Shown: piece after piece, positions 1 to 6,680 of the stretch | Layout of the letters: each line of letters starts with the position of its first letter | How positions within the stretch are numbered: the stretch's first letter is position 1 | Assembly: GCA_023135995.1 (NCBI GenBank) | Contig: JAGLRY010000159.1 | Location: 1 to 9,507 of the forward strand | From: Candidatus Aminicenantota bacterium | GTDB taxonomy: Bacteria; Acidobacteriota; Aminicenantia; Aminicenantales; Aminicenantaceae | Length of the DNA: 9,507 nt | Reading direction: 5' to 3' | Program-made: the position numbers and the translations under genes | Notes under the pieces: generated by a model | Told to the model about the DNA's origin: nothing | Databases searched by the model: none | The model's input: the letters and a program-made list of their open reading frames with translations, nothing else

Positions 1-16
1 TTTTTTTATTTTTTTC

Positions 17-45
17 TTGAAAACACTTTACTAGTTCTATAGAAT
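17..45 (+). promoter_or_regulatory. sigma70-type promoter for the octaheme cytochrome gene
   Basis: TTGAAA at 17-22 and TAGAAT at 40-45 are separated by exactly 17 nt, giving 4-5 of 6 consensus matches in each box. A T-rich tract (1-15) lies directly upstream of the -35 box and could act as an UP element, or could be the tail of a terminator of a gene outside the window. A transcript would start near 52 and leave a leader of about 44 nt before the TTG start at 96. Seen in sequence; promoter activity is inferred. Confidence 0.55.
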
Positions 46-83
46 TTGTAATCCAACAATAATTAAGAATGCGCTTATTTAGA

Positions 84-88
84 GGAGG
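84..88 (+). promoter_or_regulatory. Shine-Dalgarno that selects the TTG start at 96
   Basis: GGAGG (inside AGAGGAGGG, 81-89) lies 7 nt upstream of an in-frame TTG at 96-98. The earlier in-frame ATG at 69 has no purine-rich site upstream and would sit only about 17 nt from the predicted transcription start. Starting at 96 also gives a conventional signal peptide. The moaC-mogA gene on the other strand has the same arrangement (GGAGG, 7 nt, TTG), so TTG starts are credible in this genome. Confidence 0.65.
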
Positions 89-95
89 GAAGAAA

Positions 96-1340
96 TTGAA
101 GGGTAAAGTTATTTTCATTTTTTTAGTTACTTTTATGTTTTGTGCGGGTGCGTTTGCTCAGGAATGTGTAGAATGCCACAAGAAGGTTACTCCTAACATC
201 GTTACAGATTGGCAGATAAGCACACACAGCCAGAATGATGTAGACTGTTCAGTATGTCACGGCGATCTCCACAAAGATTCATATGACGTGGACAAAGTCC
301 AGATTCCTACTCCGGAAACATGCGCCGACTGCCATGAAGAGAAAGTGGAACAATTCAAGGCGGGAAAACACGCCGCAGCATGGGCAGCCATGAAAGCCAT
401 GCCTACAGCCCACTGGCAGCCCATCGCATTGATGGAAGGGATGAAGGGCTGTGGAGCCTGTCACAAGATCGGGTTGAAGACAGAGGCAGAAATACAGGAA
501 TTAAAAAAGACCGGCGCAGGATTTGGCGTGGCATCCTGCGATGCCTGTCATACCCGTCACATATTTTCTGTCCAGGAGGCTAGACAACCTCAAGCCTGCC
601 AGACATGTCATATGGGTTTTGATCATCCTCAGTGGGAGATGTATTCTGGCTCCAAACACGGAGTCCGCTATCTCTTAAAGCAGAACAAGATCCTCCCTGA
701 GACTGTTGCTGCTCCTACGTGCCAAACTTGTCATATGCAGGAAGGCAATCATGCCGTGATGACGGCCTGGGGATTCCTGGCTGTCCGGCTTCCCCTGCCC
801 GAAGATAAACAATGGGCTGCAGACCGTGTCACCATTCTCCAAGGACTCGGAGTTCTCGATCCTGAAGGGAACCCCACTGAACGACTCGATGTGGTAAAAG
901 CAGCCAATGTTGCCCGCTTAACCCAGGAAGACTGGCAAAAAGAGCGGGATAAAATGCTGAAAACATGTAACGACTGCCATTCTCTGAACTTTGCCAAAGC
1001 CGAACTGGAAAAAGGCGATCAGATGATCAAGGAAGCCGACCGATTGATGGCTGAAGCCATCCAGATAGTGGCAGGCCTATATAAAGATGGGATCTTGAAA
1101 AAACCTGAAAGTTATGCTTACCCATTTCCGGATCTCCTCACCTTCCATGATGCTCCCACCCCCATCGAACAAGAGCTTTTTGTGATGTTCCTCGAGCACA
1201 GGATGAGAACATTTCAGGGCACATTCCATGCCAATCCTGATTACGCCCTCTGGTATGGCTGGAGTGAAATGCAGCGTTCTTTATCCGAGATCAAACATGA
1301 AGCGAAGGAGCTGCGAGCTGCACACGGAGAGAATCACTAG
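96..1340 (+). CDS. octaheme cytochrome c, hydroxylamine oxidoreductase (HAO) family
   Basis: Predicted periplasmic octaheme cytochrome c of 414 residues when read from the TTG at 96. Residues 1-21 form a Sec signal peptide (Lys-rich start, hydrophobic core, AFA before the cleavage point). Eight CxxCH motifs start at residues 24, 51, 76, 119, 148, 168, 209 and 291. HAO-family marks include the FDHPQWE segment after motif 6 (Asp176-His177, probably the active-site Asp-His pair), SKHG shortly after it, the CQTCHMQEGNH segment at motif 7, and a helical C-terminal half rich in charged residues ending with NPDYALWYGW (about 380-389). HAO enzymes oxidise hydroxylamine at a tyrosine-crosslinked heme P460; relatives without that tyrosine are thought to work reductively on nitrite or hydroxylamine. 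I cannot tell which this is without an alignment, although tyrosines at 383 and 387 are candidates. The mature protein (about 393 residues) is much shorter than the classical Nitrosomonas enzyme. Octaheme tetrathionate reductase is less likely because no CxxCK is present. The downstream cytochrome c synthase and NapC-like cytochrome are probable partners. Confidence 0.85.
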   Translation: MKGKVIFIFLVTFMFCAGAFAQECVECHKKVTPNIVTDWQISTHSQNDVDCSVCHGDLHKDSYDVDKVQIPTPETCADCHEEKVEQFKAGKHAAAWAAMKAMPTAHWQPIALMEGMKGCGACHKIGLKTEAEIQELKKTGAGFGVASCDACHTRHIFSVQEARQPQACQTCHMGFDHPQWEMYSGSKHGVRYLLKQNKILPETVAAPTCQTCHMQEGNHAVMTAWGFLAVRLPLPEDKQWAADRVTILQGLGVLDPEGNPTERLDVVKAANVARLTQEDWQKERDKMLKTCNDCHSLNFAKAELEKGDQMIKEADRLMAEAIQIVAGLYKDGILKKPESYAYPFPDLLTFHDAPTPIEQELFVMFLEHRMRTFQGTFHANPDYALWYGWSEMQRSLSEIKHEAKELRAAHGENH

Positions 1341-1410
1341 ATCTCAATCCACTATCAGAAGTCACACAGCACAAATAGGTGAAAAGACAAGCCTACTGTT
1401 TTCATAAATA

Positions 1411-1419
1411 TGATATAAT
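1411..1419 (+). promoter_or_regulatory. candidate extended -10 promoter element upstream of resB
   Basis: TGATATAAT at 1411-1419 is a perfect extended -10 (TGnTATAAT). The matching -35 position (near 1391) is poor. If active, it would give a leader of roughly 130 nt before resB. Seen in sequence, activity inferred; AT-rich spacers produce such matches by chance. Confidence 0.25.
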
Positions 1420-1481
1420 AAGGAGTCATTAAGGATAAAGATTCTATAACTTAGAAGAGAAGAAGGAAAATTTTTACTTTT

Positions 1482-1510
1482 TTGCCATAAGGTAACTTAT
1501 TTTGTATTAT
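1482..1510 (+). promoter_or_regulatory. candidate sigma70 promoter for resB-ccsA
   Basis: TTGCCA (1482-1487) and TATTAT (1505-1510) are spaced by exactly 17 nt, with a predicted start near 1517 and a leader of about 40 nt to the resB ATG. It lies in the 217-nt gap between the octaheme gene and resB, which holds no gene I can support. It would allow resB-ccsA to be expressed apart from the first gene. Confidence 0.35.
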
Positions 1511-1557
1511 GCCTAATTATACCTACTAATCCTTATCTCTTATATAAGCAGGATCCA

Positions 1558-2910
1558 ATGAAATCATTCCTAAGATTATTTAGTTCTGTCAAACTCGCTA
1601 TTGTCCTTTTGATTATTATTACTTTAGCTTCCATTCTGGGCACATTGATACTTCAGCATCGCAGTCCAGCGGAGTATGCGGACCGATACGGGGACATAGC
1701 CAATATTCTCATCAGGCTTGAAATTACCAAACTCTATCAATCTTTGTGGTTCAGCTCTCTGCTTTTCCTCTTTGCTGTGAATATCCTTGTGTGCACACTC
1801 TCCCGCCTCTCTCCAAAACTGAAAAAAGCGTTCCAGCCAAAGTTTGAGACGGAGAAAAAAAAGCTGCTTTCTCTAAAAACAAAGGCCAGTTTCAAAAAGA
1901 ATCAGAATCTAGAAAAAACAAGAGACGATATCCAACAAACTCTCTCATCAAAGCGCTACCGCCTCAAAACGAAAGAGGAGGAGAACAGAGTTTTTCTTCT
2001 GGCGCGGAAAAGGAACCTCGGACTCTTCGGTTCTGATATTGTTCATCTCGGCCTGCTCATCATAATCCTCGGCGGAATAATCAGCGGATGGGGAGGATTC
2101 CGGACCAATCTGAATATTTCCGAAGGGGAATCTATTCCTGTCCCTCAAGCAGATTTCCACCTCCGCCTGGATAAATTTGTCACAGAGTATCATCCGAACG
2201 GGAGTGTCCGGGACTGGAAAAGCACACTCACAGTTTTAGAAAACGGCACGGATGTTTTATCTAAAACCATCGAGGTCAACCACCCACTCTCCTATAAAGG
2301 ATTTGTATTCTACCAGAGCAGTTACGGTTGGAATTGGGAGAATCCCACTCTCGAGATTTGGGCAAAAAAGAAAAACGAACCAGCATTCCTTGAAAAGATG
2401 GAACTCGGGTTAGGAGAAAAAGTAAAGCTCGGCGATGAAAACATTGAAATAACTGTCCTCAATTTTGTCCCTGACTTTATCATCGGCGAAAACAACGAGA
2501 TCGCGACACGCTCACTCGAACCCAACAATCCTGCAGCCTTCATAGAAGGCTGGCAGGATGAAGAGAAAGTCTTCTCCGGCTGGATCTTTGCCAAGTTCCC
2601 CGACTTTGGCCGCATGCATTCCGACATAGAAACAGATCTAACTTTTGAATTGAAAGACCTGAAAGCCGCCCAATATTCTGGGATTCAGATGTCAAGAGAC
2701 CCAGGAGCCAATTTTATTTGGGTAGGTTGCACCCTCCTCATGATTGGCCTCTGTGTGGCCTTTTTCTGGCCGCCTCGAGAAATTAAAGTGATCCTTGAAG
2801 AAAGCCAGAATAAAACAGATGTTGTGGCGGGCGGGATCGCCACAAAAAACCGTGAGGATTTCCAATCTGAATTTGACAACGTTATGGAATCAATTAGGAG
2901 ATTGAAATGA
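1558..2910 (+). CDS. resB: cytochrome c biogenesis protein ResB (Ccs1), System II
   Basis: ResB/Ccs1 is half of the System II cytochrome c synthase, which moves heme to the outside of the cytoplasmic membrane and ligates it to CxxCH motifs. The 450-residue protein has the expected layout: TM1 about 11-32, with the family signature SILGTLILQ near its end, TM2 about 62-82, a cytosolic charged segment, TM3 about 159-178 (contains His163), a long extracytoplasmic domain about 180-383, and TM4 about 384-403 followed by FWPPRE and a cytosolic tail. The segment NHPLSYKGFVFYQSSYG (241-257) is a strongly conserved ResB block. AGGA at 1550-1553 is 4 nt from the ATG, a slightly short spacing. The gene ends in a 4-nt ATGA overlap with ccsA, so the two are translationally coupled. 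Length and topology are normal; no damage is seen. The location between two multiheme cytochrome genes suggests that it serves them. Confidence 0.93.
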   Translation: MKSFLRLFSSVKLAIVLLIIITLASILGTLILQHRSPAEYADRYGDIANILIRLEITKLYQSLWFSSLLFLFAVNILVCTLSRLSPKLKKAFQPKFETEKKKLLSLKTKASFKKNQNLEKTRDDIQQTLSSKRYRLKTKEEENRVFLLARKRNLGLFGSDIVHLGLLIIILGGIISGWGGFRTNLNISEGESIPVPQADFHLRLDKFVTEYHPNGSVRDWKSTLTVLENGTDVLSKTIEVNHPLSYKGFVFYQSSYGWNWENPTLEIWAKKKNEPAFLEKMELGLGEKVKLGDENIEITVLNFVPDFIIGENNEIATRSLEPNNPAAFIEGWQDEEKVFSGWIFAKFPDFGRMHSDIETDLTFELKDLKAAQYSGIQMSRDPGANFIWVGCTLLMIGLCVAFFWPPREIKVILEESQNKTDVVAGGIATKNREDFQSEFDNVMESIRRLK

Positions 2911-3725
2911 ATGAATCCACTTTATTTCTCATAGCATTCATCCTTTACATTATAGCCGCCTTCTTTTATTTTGCCTTCCTTTTTTCGAAAAAAGATACCC
3001 TCGCTAAATCTGGATATACCTTTGCGTTTACAGGCCTCATCGTCCATTCAGCAGCTCTCATTTTAAGAACAATTGAAAGCGGGCATGCGCCTTTTACCAA
3101 CATGTATGAGTCCCTCTCTTTCTTCGCTTGGTCTGCCATCTTCGCCTATGTTCTTATCGAGGGTAAGTTCAAGATAAAAAAAGCCGGACCTTATCTTATG
3201 CTGATTGTGATCGGGCTTATGGCATTGGCCTCTTCGCCGCTGATGCCCAAAGAAGCCACTCCCCTTGTTCCGGCTCTCCAAAGCTACTGGCTGTGGCTTC
3301 ATGTTTCCGTCACTCTTCTTGGCGAAGCCTTTTTCGCCGTGGGTTTTATCACAAGTATTATGTATCTGGTCGCAGATTCTAAAGAAAAAAAGGGACAGGC
3401 GGGAAAGTCCTCTCTGACCGCAGAAAAACTTGACTCTATCAGTTATAGAACCATCGCTATCGGATTCCCACTATTTACGTTAGGAGGACTTGTTTTCGGT
3501 ATGGTATGGGCCTACAAGGCCTGGGGAGGCTACTGGAGTTGGGATCCCAAAGAGACCTGGAGTTTGATCACTTGGTTTGTCTTTGCTTTGTATTTACACA
3601 CGCGGATCGTGATGGGGTGGAAGGGCCGCCGGTCTGCATTCATAGCAATAATCGGATTTCTGGCGGCGCTCTTTACCTACTTCGGTGTGAATTATCTGTT
3701 GGCCGGACTTCACAGCTACGCTTGA
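2907..3725 (+). CDS. ccsA: cytochrome c heme-handling protein CcsA (CcsB/ResC type), System II
   Basis: Partner of ResB in the System II heme lyase; integral membrane protein of 272 residues with about eight predicted TM helices. The tryptophan-rich WWD signature is at about 206-218 (WGGYWSWDPKETW) and binds heme on the outer face. Histidines fit the known scheme: His132 (LWLHV) and His269 (GLHSYA) flank the WWD segment as the external pair, and His231 (YLHTR) and His47 in membrane helices are candidates for the transmembrane heme site. The N-terminal block GHAPFTNMYESLSFF (59-73) is also typical of the family. TAGGAG at 2895-2900 is 6 nt from the ATG, which overlaps the resB stop. Many multiheme-rich bacteria carry several ResB/CcsA sets, each devoted to particular cytochromes; this copy may be such a set. 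Complete and normal in length. Confidence 0.95.
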   Translation: MNESTLFLIAFILYIIAAFFYFAFLFSKKDTLAKSGYTFAFTGLIVHSAALILRTIESGHAPFTNMYESLSFFAWSAIFAYVLIEGKFKIKKAGPYLMLIVIGLMALASSPLMPKEATPLVPALQSYWLWLHVSVTLLGEAFFAVGFITSIMYLVADSKEKKGQAGKSSLTAEKLDSISYRTIAIGFPLFTLGGLVFGMVWAYKAWGGYWSWDPKETWSLITWFVFALYLHTRIVMGWKGRRSAFIAIIGFLAALFTYFGVNYLLAGLHSYA

Positions 3726-3754
3726 TCTCCATGGCTTACTAACTCCATAAATTG

Positions 3755-3773
3755 ATTAGGTCGATCACCAAAT
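3755..3773 (+). promoter_or_regulatory. imperfect dyad in the ccsA to multiheme cytochrome gap
   Basis: ATTaGGTcgatcACCaAAT is a 19-nt imperfect inverted repeat (six of nine pairs match) in the 133-nt spacer. It could be a binding site for a dimeric regulator. There is no good -35/-10 pair beside it; TATAAA at 3824-3829 is the best -10-like string before the next gene and its -35 is weak. Chance is a real alternative. Confidence 0.15.
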
Positions 3774-3858
3774 AAAAAAGATACCACTATAGCGAAGAGG
3801 TGCAAGCTAAACCAGATAAACGATATAAACAAGATCGAAAATCCACAAGGAACAAAAA

Positions 3859-5844
3859 ATGAAAGAAAAGAAGAATAGGAAAAGAAAAAAGAAACTGATC
3901 ATTTTTGGTGGCATTGCTGTACTCGTTCTCGTACTGTTTGTGGCAGCCGTGGAATTCACATCTCATTCGGGTTTTTGTGCCTCATGCCACTACATGAAAC
4001 CCTTTTTTAATAGTTGGGAGACATCTTCCCACAGTGAATTCGAGTGTAGTGCCTGTCACTATCCTCCATCAGGCGGAATCCGGTCCGTGTTGAAAAAAAA
4101 GATCGAGGGTCTTGTCATGCTGGGTCGCTACTGGACTAAGCTTTATGTCAAATCCAAACCATGGGCAGAGATACGAGATGAGAGCTGTTTGACAGAAGGC
4201 TGTCACGACAAAAGGCTACTTGAAGGCCAAGTTAAGTTCCAAAAAGTGGTTTTTGATCACAAAATTCATTTTGAAGATCTAAAAAGAGGAAAACGCCTTC
4301 AGTGCACGAGCTGTCACTCCCAGATCGTCCAGGGAGAGCACATCACGGTCACCGAAAGCACCTGTTTTATCTGTCATTTCAAGAAAAGTGAGCACTATCC
4401 CCAGATAGATGATTGTGCGCATTGTCACACAAAAGAAACTCTGGTAAACAATGAATCCTCTCGATTCAATCACTCTCTCGTTTTCGATAACGGTTTCACC
4501 TGTGACAAATGCCACAGCAACACTGTCATAGGAGATGGAGAAGTTCCCAGGGAAAACTGTTACAAGTGCCACATGGAAACAGAAAGGCTCGAAAAGTATG
4601 AGGACACGGATTTGATGCATACAGAACATATCTATGAAGACAAGATCGAATGCAACCAGTGCCACATGGAAATCCAGCACAAGATCATTAAAGATATCGA
4701 AACAATCGCCGATTGCCAATCCTGCCATACCGACTTTCATAAACCTCAAAAAATGCTGTATATCGGAGAAGGGGGAAAAGGCGTCACTCACCCCATGCCC
4801 AATATCATGCTTGAGAAAGGACTGAGCTGCAAAGGCTGTCACATCTTTCACGAGGAAGCCAAAGGAGATGGCATCAAGGGAGAAACATTTGTTTCCGAGG
4901 CAGAAGCCTGTGAGTCGTGCCACGGCAAGGGTTTCGCCCTAATCCTCAAGGATTGGGAAATCTCAACAAACAAAAAACTGCTACAAATCAGGGCCACTTA
5001 CAATACCACCTTGCAGAAAGTCAATGGATCGAGACATACAAACAAGAGGAATGCTGAATCACTCATGGAAGAAGCGTATTTCAACATGGAAATTGTGGAT
5101 AAAGGAAAGAGTGTCCACAATGTCGCTTACTCTCAAGAATTGCTTTTTGCCGCTTACAATAAGATGCTTGAAGCGCTGAACGTCATTGAATCTCGTTATA
5201 AGCCCCCAAAGTTTGAAGCTCCGGCCAAAAACATCCCGACTCAATGTTCTAACTGCCATCAAGGGATCGAGGAGATCAATACGAATGTCTTTGGTCTTGA
5301 TTTCCCTCACAAAAAACATCTCATCGAACAGAACATCCAATGTGACACGTGCCATTCGAACGTACGCAAGCATGGCGAATTCATTGCCACAAAGCAGGGC
5401 TGTGCTACCTGTCACCATAGAGATCCAAAGAAAGATTGCACGAGTTGCCACAATATCCAAAAAACCTTTTATCAAGGGGGAACCCTAAACGGATTGGAAA
5501 TTCCACAAGACATCATGTTTGAAGCGGGTGCAGAATGTACGGATTGTCATCTCAATGATCAGAATAACATCTTCAGGTCTGATGAAAAGAAGTGCCTCGA
5601 CTGCCATGAAGAGGACTATGCGGAGATGTTTACAGAATGGCAGAAATCGGTGAAGGAGCTTTCCCTCACTCTGACATCTCTCCTTAAGGAAAAGAAAAAG
5701 CTGCAGCTGACCGCGCAAGAAAAGAATACTCTTCGGGAGATCGAACGCTCCTTGCAGACCATTAAGCTTGATGGCAGTTCAGGAATCCACAACTATATGT
5801 TTATGGAAGAAGTCTTGACAAATTTGATAAAGAATTTGAAATAA
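3859..5844 (+). CDS. membrane-anchored 18-heme cytochrome c with NapC/NrfH-like N-terminus
   Basis: A 661-residue protein with a Lys/Arg-rich cytosolic start (1-12), one membrane anchor (about 13-31) and a long periplasmic part. Hemes 1-2 are in the NapC/NrfH/NirT style: CASCHYM at 40-46, where Met46 matches the CxxCHxM pattern of heme 1 in NrfH, then CSACH at 63-67 followed by a Gly-rich turn. Heme 3 is a rare CX4CH (Cys110, Cys115, His116). Fifteen more CxxCH motifs start at 149, 169, 186, 215, 234, 265, 286, 324, 351, 463, 495, 515, 527, 560 and 579, giving 18 predicted hemes. A heme-free helical stretch (about 356-460) splits the array, and a second helical stretch ends the protein (584-661); these belong to two copies of one module. 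NapC/NrfH proteins exchange electrons between the quinone pool and periplasmic enzymes, so this is likely the membrane-linked electron conduit for the octaheme protein, though the extra 14 hemes go far beyond a normal tetraheme NapC. AAGGA at 3847-3851 is 7 nt from the ATG. No named family of this exact architecture is recognised. Confidence 0.85.
   Translation: MKEKKNRKRKKKLIIFGGIAVLVLVLFVAAVEFTSHSGFCASCHYMKPFFNSWETSSHSEFECSACHYPPSGGIRSVLKKKIEGLVMLGRYWTKLYVKSKPWAEIRDESCLTEGCHDKRLLEGQVKFQKVVFDHKIHFEDLKRGKRLQCTSCHSQIVQGEHITVTESTCFICHFKKSEHYPQIDDCAHCHTKETLVNNESSRFNHSLVFDNGFTCDKCHSNTVIGDGEVPRENCYKCHMETERLEKYEDTDLMHTEHIYEDKIECNQCHMEIQHKIIKDIETIADCQSCHTDFHKPQKMLYIGEGGKGVTHPMPNIMLEKGLSCKGCHIFHEEAKGDGIKGETFVSEAEACESCHGKGFALILKDWEISTNKKLLQIRATYNTTLQKVNGSRHTNKRNAESLMEEAYFNMEIVDKGKSVHNVAYSQELLFAAYNKMLEALNVIESRYKPPKFEAPAKNIPTQCSNCHQGIEEINTNVFGLDFPHKKHLIEQNIQCDTCHSNVRKHGEFIATKQGCATCHHRDPKKDCTSCHNIQKTFYQGGTLNGLEIPQDIMFEAGAECTDCHLNDQNNIFRSDEKKCLDCHEEDYAEMFTEWQKSVKELSLTLTSLLKEKKKLQLTAQEKNTLREIERSLQTIKLDGSSGIHNYMFMEEVLTNLIKNLK
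4780..5178 (+). repeat. internal protein module, copy 1 (residues 308-440 of the 18-heme cytochrome)
   Basis: This coding segment holds hemes 11 and 12 followed by a heme-free helical region. The order of marks is IMLEKG, CKGCH, an acidic spacer, CESCH, a Trp-containing helix (KDWEIS), a Lys/Leu-rich helix and then VHNVAYSQELL. The same order occurs again at the C-terminus (copy 2). Similarity is at protein level only; DNA identity looks low, so the duplication is old. Confidence 0.55.
5485..5838 (+). repeat. internal protein module, copy 2 (residues 543-660 of the 18-heme cytochrome)
   Basis: The order is IMFEAG, CTDCH, a short acidic spacer, CLDCH, a Trp helix (TEWQKS), a Lys/Leu-rich helix and then IHNYMFMEEVL, which parallels copy 1 position by position with a shorter linker. 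Both copies are preceded by a multi-CxxCH stretch with a paired-His lead-in (FDHKIH at 132-137, FPHKKH at 482-487), so the repeated unit may be larger than the segment marked here. Confidence 0.55.
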
Positions 5845-5915
5845 AAGGACAATCCGTCTTCCTCATCCGGCAGCAGATCACTTTGTTTAAGATACAGCAG
5901 GATCATGCTATTGAG

Positions 5916-6680
5916 TCAATTAAAAAGATAAAAAGCACCATTAACACCTAGCTTAACAGAAACAATCAACAGTATAATAGCGAATATCTTCTGCAACAAG
6001 AGGGAAGAAAGCCTCTTAGTTCCAAAATAAGCACCGATCTGTCCTCCGACAAAGACAGCTAAACCCAAGAGAAATAGAACTGAGAATTCGACTCTTCCTT
6101 GTATTAAATATGAAGATAAACCTACAACTGAATTGATCAGCACAAAAGCGCTGCATATCCCAGCAATGTGTTTTGGGGAAGAAAATCCCATTAATAGCAA
6201 AACCGGACCTAAAAATATGCCTCCTCCAATGCCAATGATTCCAGCCAGAAAACCAAGACCTCCTCCCAGAAAAAAAGAAATAACAAGGATGGATTTACTA
6301 TCCAGAGAAAATCTAGTTTTGATGTCTTTTCCTCTAAACAGAAGGATCAACGCGGCAAGAAAAAGTATCAGTGAAAAAACAAACGCTAATAATTTTTCAT
6401 CGATTCTTAACTGTGCACTAAAAAAAGTGGCTGGAATGGACGCGATTAAAAAGGGAAAAGCGAATTTTGGTTTAAAATATCCACTTTTATAAAACCGAGA
6501 AAAGGCAATTGACGCCACGATAATATTAAAAAACAAGGCAATGGGGGGAATTCTAGACAAAGGAATTCCAAAAAGATAGAGAAAGGCTATATAGGAGCTT
6601 CCGCCTCCTAATCCTACCGAGGAATAGACAAGGGCTATGAGAAAAAGTACCGGGACCACTATCCAGATGATGTCAGTCAT
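5916..6680 (-). CDS. TauE/SafE (TSUP) family membrane permease
   Basis: A 254-residue, very hydrophobic protein with about eight predicted TM helices and the two glycine-rich signatures of the TSUP (sulfite exporter TauE/SafE) family: SSVGLGGGSSY at 20-30 and GIIGIGGGIFLGP at 147-159, one in each half of the pseudo-repeat. Relatives move small anions or sulfur compounds such as sulfite, sulfoacetate or thiosulfate; the substrate here is not readable from sequence. The ATG overlaps the end of the moaC-mogA fusion by 8 nt and has only a distant AGGA (14 nt away), so translation is probably coupled. As last gene of a Moco operon it may handle a sulfur- or molybdenum-related anion; this is inference from context. 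The end faces the 18-heme gene tail to tail over 71 nt. Confidence 0.85.
   Translation of the reverse strand: MTDIIWIVVPVLFLIALVYSSVGLGGGSSYIAFLYLFGIPLSRIPPIALFFNIIVASIAFSRFYKSGYFKPKFAFPFLIASIPATFFSAQLRIDEKLLAFVFSLILFLAALILLFRGKDIKTRFSLDSKSILVISFFLGGGLGFLAGIIGIGGGIFLGPVLLLMGFSSPKHIAGICSAFVLINSVVGLSSYLIQGRVEFSVLFLLGLAVFVGGQIGAYFGTKRLSSLLLQKIFAIILLIVSVKLGVNGAFYLFN

Noticed and set aside
69..95. In-frame ATG at 69 as the start of the octaheme gene
   Set aside because: No Shine-Dalgarno upstream, and it adds nine residues before a signal peptide that is complete from TTG 96.
1374..1397. Possible terminator hairpin after the octaheme gene (AATAGGT paired with GCCTACT)
   Set aside because: Only six weak pairs including a wobble, a 10-nt loop and a short T tail; too weak to call.
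4279..4923. 214-residue open frame on the minus strand inside the 18-heme gene
   Set aside because: It is antisense to a clear multiheme coding sequence; the repeated Cys/His codons produce a long open frame on the other strand. No recognisable domain and no ribosome site were seen.
5871..5905. Direct repeat CAGCAGATCA / CAGCAGGATCA in the 71-nt gap between convergent genes
   Set aside because: Only two short imperfect copies, no hairpin and no T tail. I see no terminator in either direction here.
6133..6492. 119-residue plus-strand open frame inside the permease gene
   Set aside because: It is a shadow of the TSUP membrane protein on the opposite strand; composition is Pro/Arg/Lys-rich with no domain.
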